Below are positions 25,501-33,027 of a stretch of 64,000 nucleotides of DNA, piece after piece. The stretch comes from a virus. A program made the translations under genes and the position numbers. Numbering within the stretch: position 1 is the first letter of the stretch; every line of letters begins with the position of its first letter. A model generated the notes under the pieces. It was not told the origin of the DNA. It ran no database searches and worked only from the letters and a program-made list of their open reading frames with translations. Location of the stretch: the IMG/VR virus record IMGVR_UViG_3300033182_000487, positions 49,149 to 113,148 of that record; one strand, 5' to 3'.

Positions 25501-27699
25501 GCTGGAACGGCCAACATGGACACCCAGTTCGTGCTCGACCAGTGCCAGTTGAAGGTGATGGGAGGCACGGGCCTCGCCCAGGCCGCCCTGACCGCCAACG
25601 AGCAGGGCTACGCCGCCATCCGGGCCACCATCATGCCTCCTACCACCTACGGTGAGGTCGGCTTTTCCGGTGGACAGGACGCTGCCGGACAGCCTGTCGT
25701 GACCTTCTTCGCGGCTGGTGGCACCACCGACCAGAACAACGTCTTCCAGATGACCTACGAAGGCACTCCGATCACCGTCGAGTTCACCGACTCGGCAGGT
25801 GCTCCGATTGCTGCCGGTGGTTCGGCAGACGTTCCGCTGGGGCCACTGACCGATGGGAACAGCATCCTGGGTCAGATCAGCGCAGCCATGACCGCCGCTG
25901 GGGTCACGGGGATTTCTCAGGAGGGTGCGGGCATTCGCTTCCGTGGTTCCTCCTCGGCGTCCTCGGCCACCATCGTCATCGGTAGCGGCAACGCCAACAC
26001 CGACCTGGGCTTCGACGACGGCGACATCGTGTACCGCACGGACGTCTCCGTGGAGTCCCTGGTCAGTGTCCTCAACTCCAGTACCCTCTGGAACGACGGC
26101 TCTGGACGCGGCTTCGCCAAGACCGTTCGGGACGACACCAACGCTTCCTTCCTGTACCTCCAGAGCACGGGTACGTCGGGCGCTGGTACGACCTCCTCCA
26201 TCGCCATCGAGGATGCAGCAGCCGACAACGCTCTGCGCCCCGGCAGCGGTCTGGGGGCCACGGACGGCGACGGCAACGTGGGTGAGGCGGCCATCGACGG
26301 CTTCTTCGTCACCTCGTCTGATCCCGTGTCCGGTTCGGGTACGGCCAACACCTCCATCCTCAACTCGGGAACGGGTCAGGACGGCGATGTCGGCGCGACC
26401 TACCGTGACCTGGTGACCGGCCTGACCTTCACCATCCTGCCCCGTGCAGGTGGCGCGGCCTACCCGGTCGGTGCGACCCTGACCTTCACGGTCCGGGCGG
26501 GCGTCACGACGGATGCCAACCTCCCGGTCAACACCATCCCCGGTGTAGAACTCTACGTCTCCAACACCTCCGGGATCACCGTTGGTGACACCGCTGTGGT
26601 GCAGACCTACGAGAAGGGCGGCAACCAGCCTGCCGTGGGCGACCTCTACTACGTCTCCTACGACTACCGGAAGCAGGACTACAGCACCCAACTGTTCACG
26701 AAGCAGTCGGCTGTGGAGGCCACCTACGGTGCAGCGGGCCCGGTCAACCCGGTTTCGCTGGCTGGCTACCTGGCCATCCTCAACGGGGCGGTCCTGATCG
26801 CCATCAAGCAGGTGGAGAAGGACACCGACTCCGACTCCGACGGCACGAACGACAGCGCCAGCACGGACGCTTTCCTCGCCGCCATCGACGAGGTGGAGGG
26901 GACGCTCCCTGGTGGGGCCTACCCGGACTACCTCGTTCCGCTCAAGGGTGACTCCCTGGAGTTGTTCCAGTACCTCGCACGGTCCTGCGACATCCAGTCG
27001 AGCATCCGCTACCGCGCCGAGCGCACCGCGATCTGTGGCCTGTCCGCAGGTACGCAGCCGCGTGAAGCCGGTGAGACGGCGGAAGCCATCGCCCGGACCC
27101 GGATGCGCCTCGTGTACCCGGACATCTGCACCCTGAGCCTGTCGCGGGCCGACGGGACCACGGACTCCTACCTGCTCGACGGCACCTACCTCGCCGCCGC
27201 GTGGTCCGGGAACCGTGCCTCGCCGACCATCGACGTTGCGACCCCGTGGACCCGTGGCCGGATCTTCGGCTTCGACGAACTGGCTCGCAAGATGGATGCA
27301 GTCCAGCAGAACCAGGTCGCTACTCGCGGTGTCACGGTGTTCAACCAGCGCCAGAGCATCGTCGAGTGCCGCCAGGGTCTGTCCACCGACATGACCAACG
27401 TGCTGACCAAGACCCCGACCGTGATCACCATCGCGGACGAGGTCCAGCGCCAGGCTCGTGCCACCCTGGACAAGTTCATCGGGATCAAGTTCCTGTCGAA
27501 CGTGACCACGACCATCGAGGGCCAGTTGTCCAAGACCCTCAAGCAGTTGGTCGCGGCTCAGATCATCAACACCTTCACGGGCGTCACCGCCAACGTGTCA
27601 CCTGATGATCCGACCGCTGCCGAGGTGGAGGCGTACTACCAGCCGGTGTTCCCACTTTTGTACATTATCGTGACCTTCAACCTGCGCTCAAGTCTTTGA
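22531..27699 (+). CDS. Tail sheath protein, unusually large
   Basis: 1,722 residues; sheath proteins are usually 400-700. The N-terminus (YAPPGVYTQT, then PLLIGTGSE) and the C-terminal 350 residues (ISVAG-like LAGYLAIL region, VDVATPWTRGRIFGFDELA, final FPLLYIIVTFNLR) are typical of contractile sheath proteins. Between them are repeated beta domains, seen near residues 113, 303 and 490, each with a V-x-G strand, a GxI-x-L strand, P-x-x-G and a YYFN- or YYYN-type end. These would sit on the outside of the sheath. A stop followed by a strong terminator ends the gene. Confidence 0.85.
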   Translation: MAFPGSVYAPPGVYTQTLFEDPLQSIAGNVRIPLLIGTGSEILTQSGLELVRGSSSSVDQRVVQEDETARAVVSITEAGLVTLGAFDSVLDRIQTKHYPIVNGNGTGTTATDSASVNVTINGEPVVVLAIDGAKGILTLSSSPDPGDEVKVTYYFNRTDTLITDTLSDQISPDAPEIIGAVGESYVVIEGVNDTLSFTVDSATVVDVTITPSAPAGWSAAQVASFINAAAAGTSLSASTTVNNLGQTVLYLTADRDIVVGNGLANTTLGLDLGADTARNKTFYTFQRPIVDGSNGGVTTTDPADVTVKVDGTQVIPTSVDGASGAVVLPFAPEIGAVVTCQYYFNSWQDTFDYLQHRGVVEITQCGITPDRNDYIDGADFVLKDDKILWGTAVTTEAGVHTTGSAYFDDVQISTTLVDTRQYLAACSPVVNTSVNPPVENRKDFTLPLQPTTGNGRSTPLGAETYSKVANGRVDLPTDRPDLVWAYWGFSLEDALDRGRVEVTKVESSTSTITLREPVPVGATVYATFYYNTLVDQAYSVACDTAGASGVGTYSVTNEAGTSLLTPQFGSKSAALATVTVEFPSGSERTPDCRFESPFDTSSFVGPVEEDVTVTFASQDATLAKYTLPGSGPYYMVQNASDQLSINMDNSGAPGDIDLSSVSRAWVVGDEVVYSPDGSNEYEDGVATTNNEVDLMIDGVLIQSRADTGDRTAIVATDFQDIGRYAQSINRAAFGDYADAAGGVLVLAASTDANNFQLDAEASNIDDYYVGWTVRITSGAEAGSEATVTSYNGTTNAVVVGAGLGGDPGLANYVLYNPDALPVLKASTRFLSSLTIAAGEFDIINWRIVGSSATITGTTLGIETAASGGVFTSATALATDVQTVLQNSINAVAAVPAIAPQVLVSADSDGRLNFKLVPDGADLEGAYLEFITDGTPAQDFCVLAGLDTDTAGGSQTHLYNRAIASTFEFAGATTTLRLNDRLFLQNRIRPGAGTANMDTQFVLDQCQLKVMGGTGLAQAALTANEQGYAAIRATIMPPTTYGEVGFSGGQDAAGQPVVTFFAAGGTTDQNNVFQMTYEGTPITVEFTDSAGAPIAAGGSADVPLGPLTDGNSILGQISAAMTAAGVTGISQEGAGIRFRGSSSASSATIVIGSGNANTDLGFDDGDIVYRTDVSVESLVSVLNSSTLWNDGSGRGFAKTVRDDTNASFLYLQSTGTSGAGTTSSIAIEDAAADNALRPGSGLGATDGDGNVGEAAIDGFFVTSSDPVSGSGTANTSILNSGTGQDGDVGATYRDLVTGLTFTILPRAGGAAYPVGATLTFTVRAGVTTDANLPVNTIPGVELYVSNTSGITVGDTAVVQTYEKGGNQPAVGDLYYVSYDYRKQDYSTQLFTKQSAVEATYGAAGPVNPVSLAGYLAILNGAVLIAIKQVEKDTDSDSDGTNDSASTDAFLAAIDEVEGTLPGGAYPDYLVPLKGDSLELFQYLARSCDIQSSIRYRAERTAICGLSAGTQPREAGETAEAIARTRMRLVYPDICTLSLSRADGTTDSYLLDGTYLAAAWSGNRASPTIDVATPWTRGRIFGFDELARKMDAVQQNQVATRGVTVFNQRQSIVECRQGLSTDMTNVLTKTPTVITIADEVQRQARATLDKFIGIKFLSNVTTTIEGQLSKTLKQLVAAQIINTFTGVTANVSPDDPTAAEVEAYYQPVFPLLYIIVTFNLRSSL

Positions 27700-27737
27700 G
27701 CCCCAATACAAACGAGCAGCGTTTAGGTTGCTAATGA

Positions 27738-27777
27738 CCCTCCGGTCGGGTAGATTCCCGACCGGAGGGTTTCGTTT
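27738..27777 (+). terminator. Rho-independent terminator after tail sheath
   Basis: A perfect 13-bp stem (27738-27750 with 27757-27769), 6-nt loop and TTTCGTTT. The right arm contains GGAGG, placed about 9 nt before the ATG of the endonuclease gene at 27778. Confidence 0.88.
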
Positions 27778-29289
27778 ATGGACTGCTCAATCTGTGGTTT
27801 CACCGTCTCCAACGCACGGGGACTCGTCGCTCACTTCCGCCACCAGTCGGACACGCATCCCGACTACAAGGAGTGGTCTGAGGAGCAGAAGTGGAAGGAC
27901 AAGACCGAGGGGGTGGACTTCGTTCGGTGTCGGGAGTGTGGGTTCCGCTCCAAGAGCCTCGCCCGACACTTGAAGTCGGCACATGGGTTCACCGCCGACG
28001 AGTACCGGGAGAAGCACGGGGCAGACGCTCCGACCCGATGCAACAGCACGGAGGCGAAGCGTCGTGCTGGGATCAAGGCGGCTCACGCCCGTACCGACCG
28101 TAAGGGACAGACCAAGACGGTTGCCTGTACGGGCTGCGGGGTGGACACCGAGATCGCTCTGTTCGCTGCTGCACCCACAGCGGTTTGCGGTGCCTGTCGG
28201 GATTCAGTGTGGGAGGGCAAGTCAGAGCCAGAGGACTTCGTGACTTGTCTCGACTGCGGACACCGTGCGGAGAACCTGACCAGCCATGTCACCAACGCCC
28301 ACCCAGACTACCGAGATCGCCACCCGGATGCGGTGATGGTGGCGTTGCGCTCCGCTGTTCGGGACAAGGAAGCCTTGCGGGGTCGTACCTTGTCTTCCGA
28401 GGTGCGGGCGAAGATGTCTGCCAACGCGGGTCGGTGGAACAAGGGCTTGACGAAGGAGACGCATCCCAGCCTCCGTTCGGCTTCGGAGAAGATGCGGACC
28501 AAGGTGCCGTGGTCGAAGGGTCTGACTGCGATGACGGACGAACGGCTCCAGCAGACGGTGGCGAAGTTGAGGCTCTATGTGGGGGAGAGCCGTCCGTGGT
28601 CGAACGGGTTGAAGGCCGACCTCACTCTGGAGGACTTTCAGCCGTTCCTTGATGATGAAGGCTGCGTGGATCGTCGTGCCATCGTGGAGGCCACGGGTCT
28701 GTCATGGCGGACGATCTTCACCTACATGCAGTCGCTTGATCTGGAGACTTCGGACAAGTACATCCGAGAGCGGTCAGAAGACCAGATCATCAGGCTCGAC
28801 CGAGAGGTGTTGGAACAGTCGTTGATGGAGAACGGGAAGGCTTGCATCGCCCGGATCATGCGTGACACCGGGCACTCGTTCTCGGTGGTCAAGAGGGAGT
28901 GCGCCCGACACGGGTTGGAGATGTTCACCCGAATGGGTGAGCAGATCCTTGTGCTGGACGCGATCTCGGAGGCGTTGGGGGGCAAGCCGTACAAGATGGA
29001 GTGGAAGGATTGGAGGTTCGTCAACCCCGCTACAGGTTGGCGTTTCAAGTTCGACGGCTACTTCCCCGATGTGGGGTTGGTGGTCGAGTATCACGGGCAT
29101 CAGCACTACATCTTCCCGAATGCTTGGCACTACAAGCCCGAGCACAAGGAAGCATGGCACGCGATGTTGGAGCGCGACCGGATCAAGAAGGAGATGGTCG
29201 AGGCGTCAAGTGATCTCACCTACTTGGAAGTCCGCTTCGATGACTCGTTGACCTCGGTAGATTTCTACCGGGGCTTGCTTCGTCGGTAG
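27778..29289 (+). CDS. Free-standing homing endonuclease with zinc fingers and Vsr-like nuclease domain
   Basis: 503 residues. The N-terminal 165 residues hold several zinc-finger-like units: CSICGF near the start, CRECGFRSKSLARHLKSAH, and CLDCGHRAENLTSHVTNAH. Two NUMOD3-like repeats follow (SSEVRAKMSANAGRWNKGL and a PWSKGL unit). The C-terminal 120 residues resemble a Vsr/PD-(D/E)XK nuclease: KFDGYFPDVGLVVEYHGHQH, then ERDRIKKEMVEA. The order DNA-binding fingers, NUMODs, nuclease is typical of mobile endonucleases. Codon use is less C/G-biased than in neighbours. It probably homes to the tail gene region of related phages lacking it. Confidence 0.75.
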   Translation: MDCSICGFTVSNARGLVAHFRHQSDTHPDYKEWSEEQKWKDKTEGVDFVRCRECGFRSKSLARHLKSAHGFTADEYREKHGADAPTRCNSTEAKRRAGIKAAHARTDRKGQTKTVACTGCGVDTEIALFAAAPTAVCGACRDSVWEGKSEPEDFVTCLDCGHRAENLTSHVTNAHPDYRDRHPDAVMVALRSAVRDKEALRGRTLSSEVRAKMSANAGRWNKGLTKETHPSLRSASEKMRTKVPWSKGLTAMTDERLQQTVAKLRLYVGESRPWSNGLKADLTLEDFQPFLDDEGCVDRRAIVEATGLSWRTIFTYMQSLDLETSDKYIRERSEDQIIRLDREVLEQSLMENGKACIARIMRDTGHSFSVVKRECARHGLEMFTRMGEQILVLDAISEALGGKPYKMEWKDWRFVNPATGWRFKFDGYFPDVGLVVEYHGHQHYIFPNAWHYKPEHKEAWHAMLERDRIKKEMVEASSDLTYLEVRFDDSLTSVDFYRGLLRR

Positions 29290-29660
29290 TCGTCTGTTAC
29301 TGTCGCTTTGCCCGCAAGGGTACCTTCTTGGTTCTCGTAGCCGAGAAGGTGGTAGGGGTTCAATGCCTTCCACCGGGCGAGCCTACTATCAACTTGAGGG
29401 GTGGGTTCCTCTCTTTCCTCCAAGCCTTTGGTTTAGGGGGAGCCTGTCGAGCAAGGTTCTGGCTCGACACGGAGGCTTCAACGCTTCCGTAAAAGGCATG
29501 GGTCGGTCGGGCGTTTCGTGCTCCCAAGATCGACCCGAGACCCTTCGGGGACTCCAAAATAGCCGCCATCGCCATCGCGATCACGGAGTGCGCCTTCCTT
29601 TCGGCACACTCCCCAAACCCCCAGTAAGGTATCGTCCACTGGGGGTTTGGTCTATCTGGG
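29290..29660 (+). other. Gene-free stretch with a series of hairpins; candidate structured RNA
   Basis: No convincing gene between 29290 and 29732. The stretch holds hairpins at 29322-29350 (10-bp stem with one G-T pair), 29446-29468 (7 bp), 29585-29612 (10 positions with one mismatch) and 29613-29650 (13 bp), then a motif B. It lies directly after a homing endonuclease gene. It could be a small non-coding RNA, an intron remnant or a long 3' leader. No tRNA cloverleaf was recognised. Confidence 0.35.
29613..29650 (+). terminator. Strong hairpin, probable terminator
   Basis: A perfect 13-bp stem (29613-29625 with 29638-29650) and a 12-nt loop. The following tract TCTATCT is weak, so termination may be partial. 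Placed just before the motif B at 29673. Confidence 0.6.
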
Positions 29661-29672
29661 GGCTTCGTTCGT

Positions 29673-29687
29673 CGGTAGGGAGCCTAT
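29673..29687 (+). promoter_or_regulatory. Motif B promoter-like element
   Basis: CGGTAG at 29673, CTAT at 29684-29687, spacer 5. Next start 29733. A related site at 29284 (CGGTAG with TGTT instead of CTAT) is not counted. Confidence 0.6.
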
Positions 29688-29732
29688 GGGCTCACCACAG
29701 GCATCAAGACTTCTCGTAGGAGTGGCCCCATC

Positions 29733-30179
29733 ATGCCCCGCATCATCACCGCCGCTGACCGATCTGCTCTCATTCGTCTGGCGAGCACCCTCCCTGCGGG
29801 CTCTGAGGAGCGGAAGGTGATCCTCGCCGGGTTGAAGCAGGCCCGCGCCCCCCGTGAGAACCAGACGGCTGGTCGCCTATCGGCTGATATGCGGAAACGA
29901 GAGGACGAGATCGAGTTCCTGTCCAGCGCGGGCGGCAAGGTGTTGAAGACCTACAGGAGCGTCTGGATGGAAGCCGCGAGGCTGGCGGAAACCTATGAGG
30001 GGTCGCCAAGTTACTCCCCTGATAGTGATTGGGGTGTTGAACAGGATCAGCGGGAGATCACGAACCAACTTGGTATGCAGGCGGCATCACTGAGGCAGAC
30101 GGCACAAAGGCTTCGGCAGTTGGTTGATGAACTGGAATCCTTCGCCGCTCAGGCGAAGAAGGTCGCTGATTCGTTCTAA
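29733..30179 (+). CDS. Coiled-coil protein with N-terminal LIRLASTLP motif
   Basis: 148 residues; ribosome site TAGGAG. Residues 7-35 carry ADRSALIRLASTLPAG and then ERKVILAGLKQA, nearly identical in layout to the proteins at 7126 and 18499. The rest is a long helix pair (RKREDEIEFLSSAGG, then TAQRLRQLVDELESFAAQ), probably a coiled coil. Unknown function, likely virion-associated. Confidence 0.6.
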   Translation: MPRIITAADRSALIRLASTLPAGSEERKVILAGLKQARAPRENQTAGRLSADMRKREDEIEFLSSAGGKVLKTYRSVWMEAARLAETYEGSPSYSPDSDWGVEQDQREITNQLGMQAASLRQTAQRLRQLVDELESFAAQAKKVADSF

Positions 30180-30180
30180 T

Positions 30181-30195
30181 CGGTAGCCTCTCTAT
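30181..30195 (+). promoter_or_regulatory. Motif B promoter-like element
   Basis: CGGTAG at 30181, CTAT at 30192-30195, spacer 5. Next start 30221 with AGGAG. Confidence 0.6.
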
Positions 30196-30220
30196 GGACT
30201 CCCTGTGGGCAGGAGAGTCC

Positions 30221-31105
30221 ATGTCCCGCAAGACCGCAAAGGCTGACCTGACTCCTGTTCGGCAGCGCACCCAGTATTCATGTATGGCAACCTCAATGAG
30301 CATGTGCCTCCGTGCTCTGGGCCACGAGTGCGACGAGGACGAGGTCAACAAGGTCATGGGCGCACGTCCCATGAAGGGCGCAGCGTGGGAGCAGGCGTTG
30401 GCCTGTGCCCAGCACTACGGATGCCGTGCGACCCTCACGTCACCCTCGACTGTGAAGCAGTTGAAGGAGTGGACCGACGCAGGCAAGCCCGTGATGATCG
30501 CGTGGAACCCCGAGGGCCGCGAGTGGTCCCACGCCAGCGTGGTGTTCGACGTGGACGACGACTTGAACGTCTACGTCGCTGACCCCAACATCCCTGATCC
30601 CGACGAGACTGTCCGGGTTGTGCCCAAGGGCGAGTTCTACAAAAAGTGGTACGAGAAGTGGCCCAACTACCTCGTCCGCCGACCTGCGATGATGATCGAC
30701 CGTGAGATCACCGCTGATGGGAGACAGGTCATGGCGTCTGCCGAGCGCGTGGCCTCGGCCTTCGCCCGCAGGGCTGCACAGGCGCGGATCGACAACAAGT
30801 TGAAGCGCGAGATCAACGCACGGATGCGTCGTCTCGGCCTCGACGGCAACGGACGCTTCCGCAAGCCCGACCGTGGCTTCGCAGCCGCCGTGGACGCCAT
30901 GCAGGAGCACGGAGTCACGCTGGACGGTGTGGTCAGCGCCCGTGAGTTCTCTGCACGACCCAGTGGCACCGTCCGCGCCGACATCGCCTTCATCGACGGC
31001 TCCCAGCCTTATGCGCCGGGCATCACCATCTCCAACTCCATCCTCTATCTCCAGTACACGGAAGTCAGCGACGACCGGTTTGAGGTAGTGGCCTACCTGT
31101 CGTAG
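30221..31105 (+). CDS. C39-like papain-fold cysteine peptidase
   Basis: 294 residues; ATG 30221 is chosen over ATG 30194 because it has a ribosome site and the earlier one overlaps the promoter motif. Residues 10-150 fit a C39-type peptidase: Q18-Y-S-C21 (oxyanion glutamine and nucleophile), H near 103 in EWSHASVVFDV and D near 121 in YVADPN. A basic helix follows (SAERVASAFARRAAQARI), one of the recurring RVA motifs, and then a strand-rich C-terminal domain. It may process virion proteins or cleave host peptide bonds after entry; the substrate is unknown. Confidence 0.68.
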   Translation: MSRKTAKADLTPVRQRTQYSCMATSMSMCLRALGHECDEDEVNKVMGARPMKGAAWEQALACAQHYGCRATLTSPSTVKQLKEWTDAGKPVMIAWNPEGREWSHASVVFDVDDDLNVYVADPNIPDPDETVRVVPKGEFYKKWYEKWPNYLVRRPAMMIDREITADGRQVMASAERVASAFARRAAQARIDNKLKREINARMRRLGLDGNGRFRKPDRGFAAAVDAMQEHGVTLDGVVSAREFSARPSGTVRADIAFIDGSQPYAPGITISNSILYLQYTEVSDDRFEVVAYLS

Positions 31106-31113
31106 AGGACGCC

Positions 31114-31554
31114 ATGACCACGAAGCACGCGAAGAAAAGCAAGCGCAAGGACCGCACTACCGAGGTCCGCACGGACAAGAAGGATCCCAACAAGGTCCGT
31201 GGCAAGGCCCCCTCTCGTCGGAACCCCCACGCTCTTGATGCCCTGTTGAACCGACCCGCCGGGCCTTCGGACAAGCGCAAGCAACGCACGAAGCGCAAGC
31301 GCAGCGTTCCCCGTGGGAATACCAAGCACAAGAAGGACTTGCGGCGGGAGCGGTACGCTTCGGCTGCTCGCGTGGCGACCATGTACCTGCTGTCGCGGAA
31401 GTCGAACGAACTGATCCGCCTCAAGTACAACAACCTCGGGGATTTCGGGGGCACTGACCCCATCCAGGACTCGTGGATTCTGGAGGTCGCTGGCCCCTAC
31501 GAGGCCATGCAGAGTTGGCAGGCTGGCGGTCTTCCGACCTTGAGGAGGGGCTAA
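31114..31554 (+). CDS. Highly basic protein, possible internal DNA-binding virion protein
   Basis: 146 residues; the first 80 are extremely rich in lysine and arginine (KHAKKSKRKDR, KRKQRTKRKRS). Then SAARVATMYLLSRKSNEL, a recurring RVA motif, and a 50-residue aromatic C-terminal part. The basic part suggests nucleic-acid binding inside the head or a basic linker. The next gene overlaps its stop (TAATG). Confidence 0.6.
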   Translation: MTTKHAKKSKRKDRTTEVRTDKKDPNKVRGKAPSRRNPHALDALLNRPAGPSDKRKQRTKRKRSVPRGNTKHKKDLRRERYASAARVATMYLLSRKSNELIRLKYNNLGDFGGTDPIQDSWILEVAGPYEAMQSWQAGGLPTLRRG

Positions 31555-32138
31555 TGTCCAAGGTGATCTCAGCGCAGCGCGCCTTCACGATGCTTGTGGG
31601 CACTCTCCGTCAAGGGAGTGATCCCAGCCTCGGACCCGCAGGCAACCCCGACGTGACCCGCTCGACTGCCACCATGCAGTACATGCCCGAGGTGGCTGTG
31701 CGTGGTGGACCCCGCACGGTGTCGCTCAACAACGATGCCCGTGGTCTGACCACCTACCGAGGGAACCTCCTGGAGCCCTCCGGTCTGGGTCCACAGAACT
31801 CGACGGGCACTGTCCAGTTGACCTCGGTTGCCTTCGACGGCCCCACGAGCCTGATCCTGGGTCAGTACACGCTGACCACGGACGAGGACTTCGTGGTCAC
31901 GGCTGCCGTCGCCAGCACCACGGCGAACCTCACGACCGCCATCAACTCCTTGCCCGACTACTCGGCTGTGGATGATGGGGTGGACACCATCACCATCACC
32001 GGCCCCGTGGGTCTCACGGGTAACGTGATCGAGTTCCGGGCCGCTGGTGTGTCTCCCTACCACTTCACGCTGGCACCCGCAGACGGGTCGCTTGACGGGG
32101 CCGAGCCCACGATTGGACCCTGGACCTTCACGTCATAG
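31554..32138 (+). CDS. Beta-rich structural protein
   Basis: 194 residues, start ATG 31554 overlapping the previous stop. The second half has a domain with FVVTAAVASTTANLTTAINSL and then DTITITGPVGLTGNVIEF. The same pattern (GDTITING, IAAEIVAAINDT, GSGGNAITL) is inserted in the fibre-like protein at 38354, so both share an adhesin-like beta domain. Likely a head decoration or tail surface protein. Confidence 0.6.
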   Translation: MSKVISAQRAFTMLVGTLRQGSDPSLGPAGNPDVTRSTATMQYMPEVAVRGGPRTVSLNNDARGLTTYRGNLLEPSGLGPQNSTGTVQLTSVAFDGPTSLILGQYTLTTDEDFVVTAAVASTTANLTTAINSLPDYSAVDDGVDTITITGPVGLTGNVIEFRAAGVSPYHFTLAPADGSLDGAEPTIGPWTFTS

Positions 32139-32146
32139 GAGATCAC

Positions 32147-32836
32147 ATGTCCGCACCGAAGCGCCAGACGAAGGAAGACCGCGAGTACATCCTCGCCAAC
32201 CTTCCCGGCGGGGTACGGCGCGTGCAGGTCATCGAGCCCAACGGCAAGCAGGTGTACAAGCGCCCGGACGACGTGGATGTGGTCCGGGACCAGATCATGC
32301 TCGCCAGCGACGGGACGCCCATCTGCATGAGGGGCAAGCCTGGCCGCAAGCCGAAGGCTCAGTTGAACCCCGTGACCCCACAGATCGCAGAGGTCGAGCA
32401 GGCCCGGCAGGAGCACATTTCTCAAGACCCTCTCCGCCACGCGGCGAAGAAGGACGCCGAGAGCGACGAGGTGCTCAACGCCATCATCGCTGCCATGGCC
32501 GACGAGGCTGCCGCCATCGAGTTTGAGCGTGGCGAGGCTGCCCGGCACGGACAGGACACCGCCAACCACTCAGCCAAACGTGCGCGAGTGCTCAAGGGCA
32601 TGGCGGACACCTGGTTGAAGCGGAAGCAGCAGATTGAGGGTGGGATCATCGACCTCGACTCCCCCGCCTTTGCGGCCCTGTTCGGCATGATCCTGGAGAC
32701 CTTCAAGGGAGCCATGGCCGACGCCGGAACCCGCCCCGAGCACATCGAGACCATCTTCGCCAAACTGGTGAAGGAACTGGACGAGGACTCGTGGCGTGAG
32801 GAAGCGAAAGCGCGCATGAAGGAGAAGGTGCGCTGA
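32147..32836 (+). CDS. Possible small terminase subunit or terminase-associated protein
   Basis: 229 residues; ribosome site TAGGAG. Mostly helical, with a basic, proline-containing segment (RGKPGRKPKAQLNP) near 65 and two helical regions, the last ending in EDSWREEAKARM. It lies two genes before the large terminase, the usual place of the small subunit. No helix-turn-helix is clear, so the role is inferred from position only. Confidence 0.45.
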   Translation: MSAPKRQTKEDREYILANLPGGVRRVQVIEPNGKQVYKRPDDVDVVRDQIMLASDGTPICMRGKPGRKPKAQLNPVTPQIAEVEQARQEHISQDPLRHAAKKDAESDEVLNAIIAAMADEAAAIEFERGEAARHGQDTANHSAKRARVLKGMADTWLKRKQQIEGGIIDLDSPAFAALFGMILETFKGAMADAGTRPEHIETIFAKLVKELDEDSWREEAKARMKEKVR

Positions 32837-33024
32837 TGCCGACGAACGTGGTCAAGACCCCCGAGGATGAACGCCTGTGGCAGAAGGCTAAGACCCGTGC
32901 GAAGGAGCAGGGCAAGGCCGACAACTGCGGCTACATCATGGGCATCTACAAGCAGATGAACTCCGACCGCTTCAAGAAATCCGCACGTCGGGTCGCGCAG
33001 CGGTACGCCGCAAAGGCCCGGTGA
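32836..33024 (+). CDS. Small helical protein ending in ARRVAQRYAAKAR
   Basis: 62 residues, TGATG overlap with the previous gene. The first 45 residues have a pattern seen in many phage genes (LWQKAKTRAKEQ, then GYIMGIYKQM). The C-terminus SARRVAQRYAAKAR is the clearest example of the recurring RVAxRYxAK motif. Unknown function; may be packaged. Confidence 0.62.
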   Translation: MPTNVVKTPEDERLWQKAKTRAKEQGKADNCGYIMGIYKQMNSDRFKKSARRVAQRYAAKAR

Positions 33025-33027
33025 CCG

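Noticed and set aside
24775-26691. Long minus-strand frame opposite the tail sheath gene
   Set aside because: Same antisense effect; no recognisable motif, no ribosome site, and the plus-strand sheath is well supported.
29284-29300. Possible additional motif B (CGGTAG followed by TGTT)
   Set aside because: The second box does not match CTAT; the CGGTAG is the end of the endonuclease gene.
29363-29719. 118-codon plus-strand frame in the gene-free region
   Set aside because: Composition unlike phage proteins here, it spans several strong hairpins and a motif B, and no start signal of quality is present.
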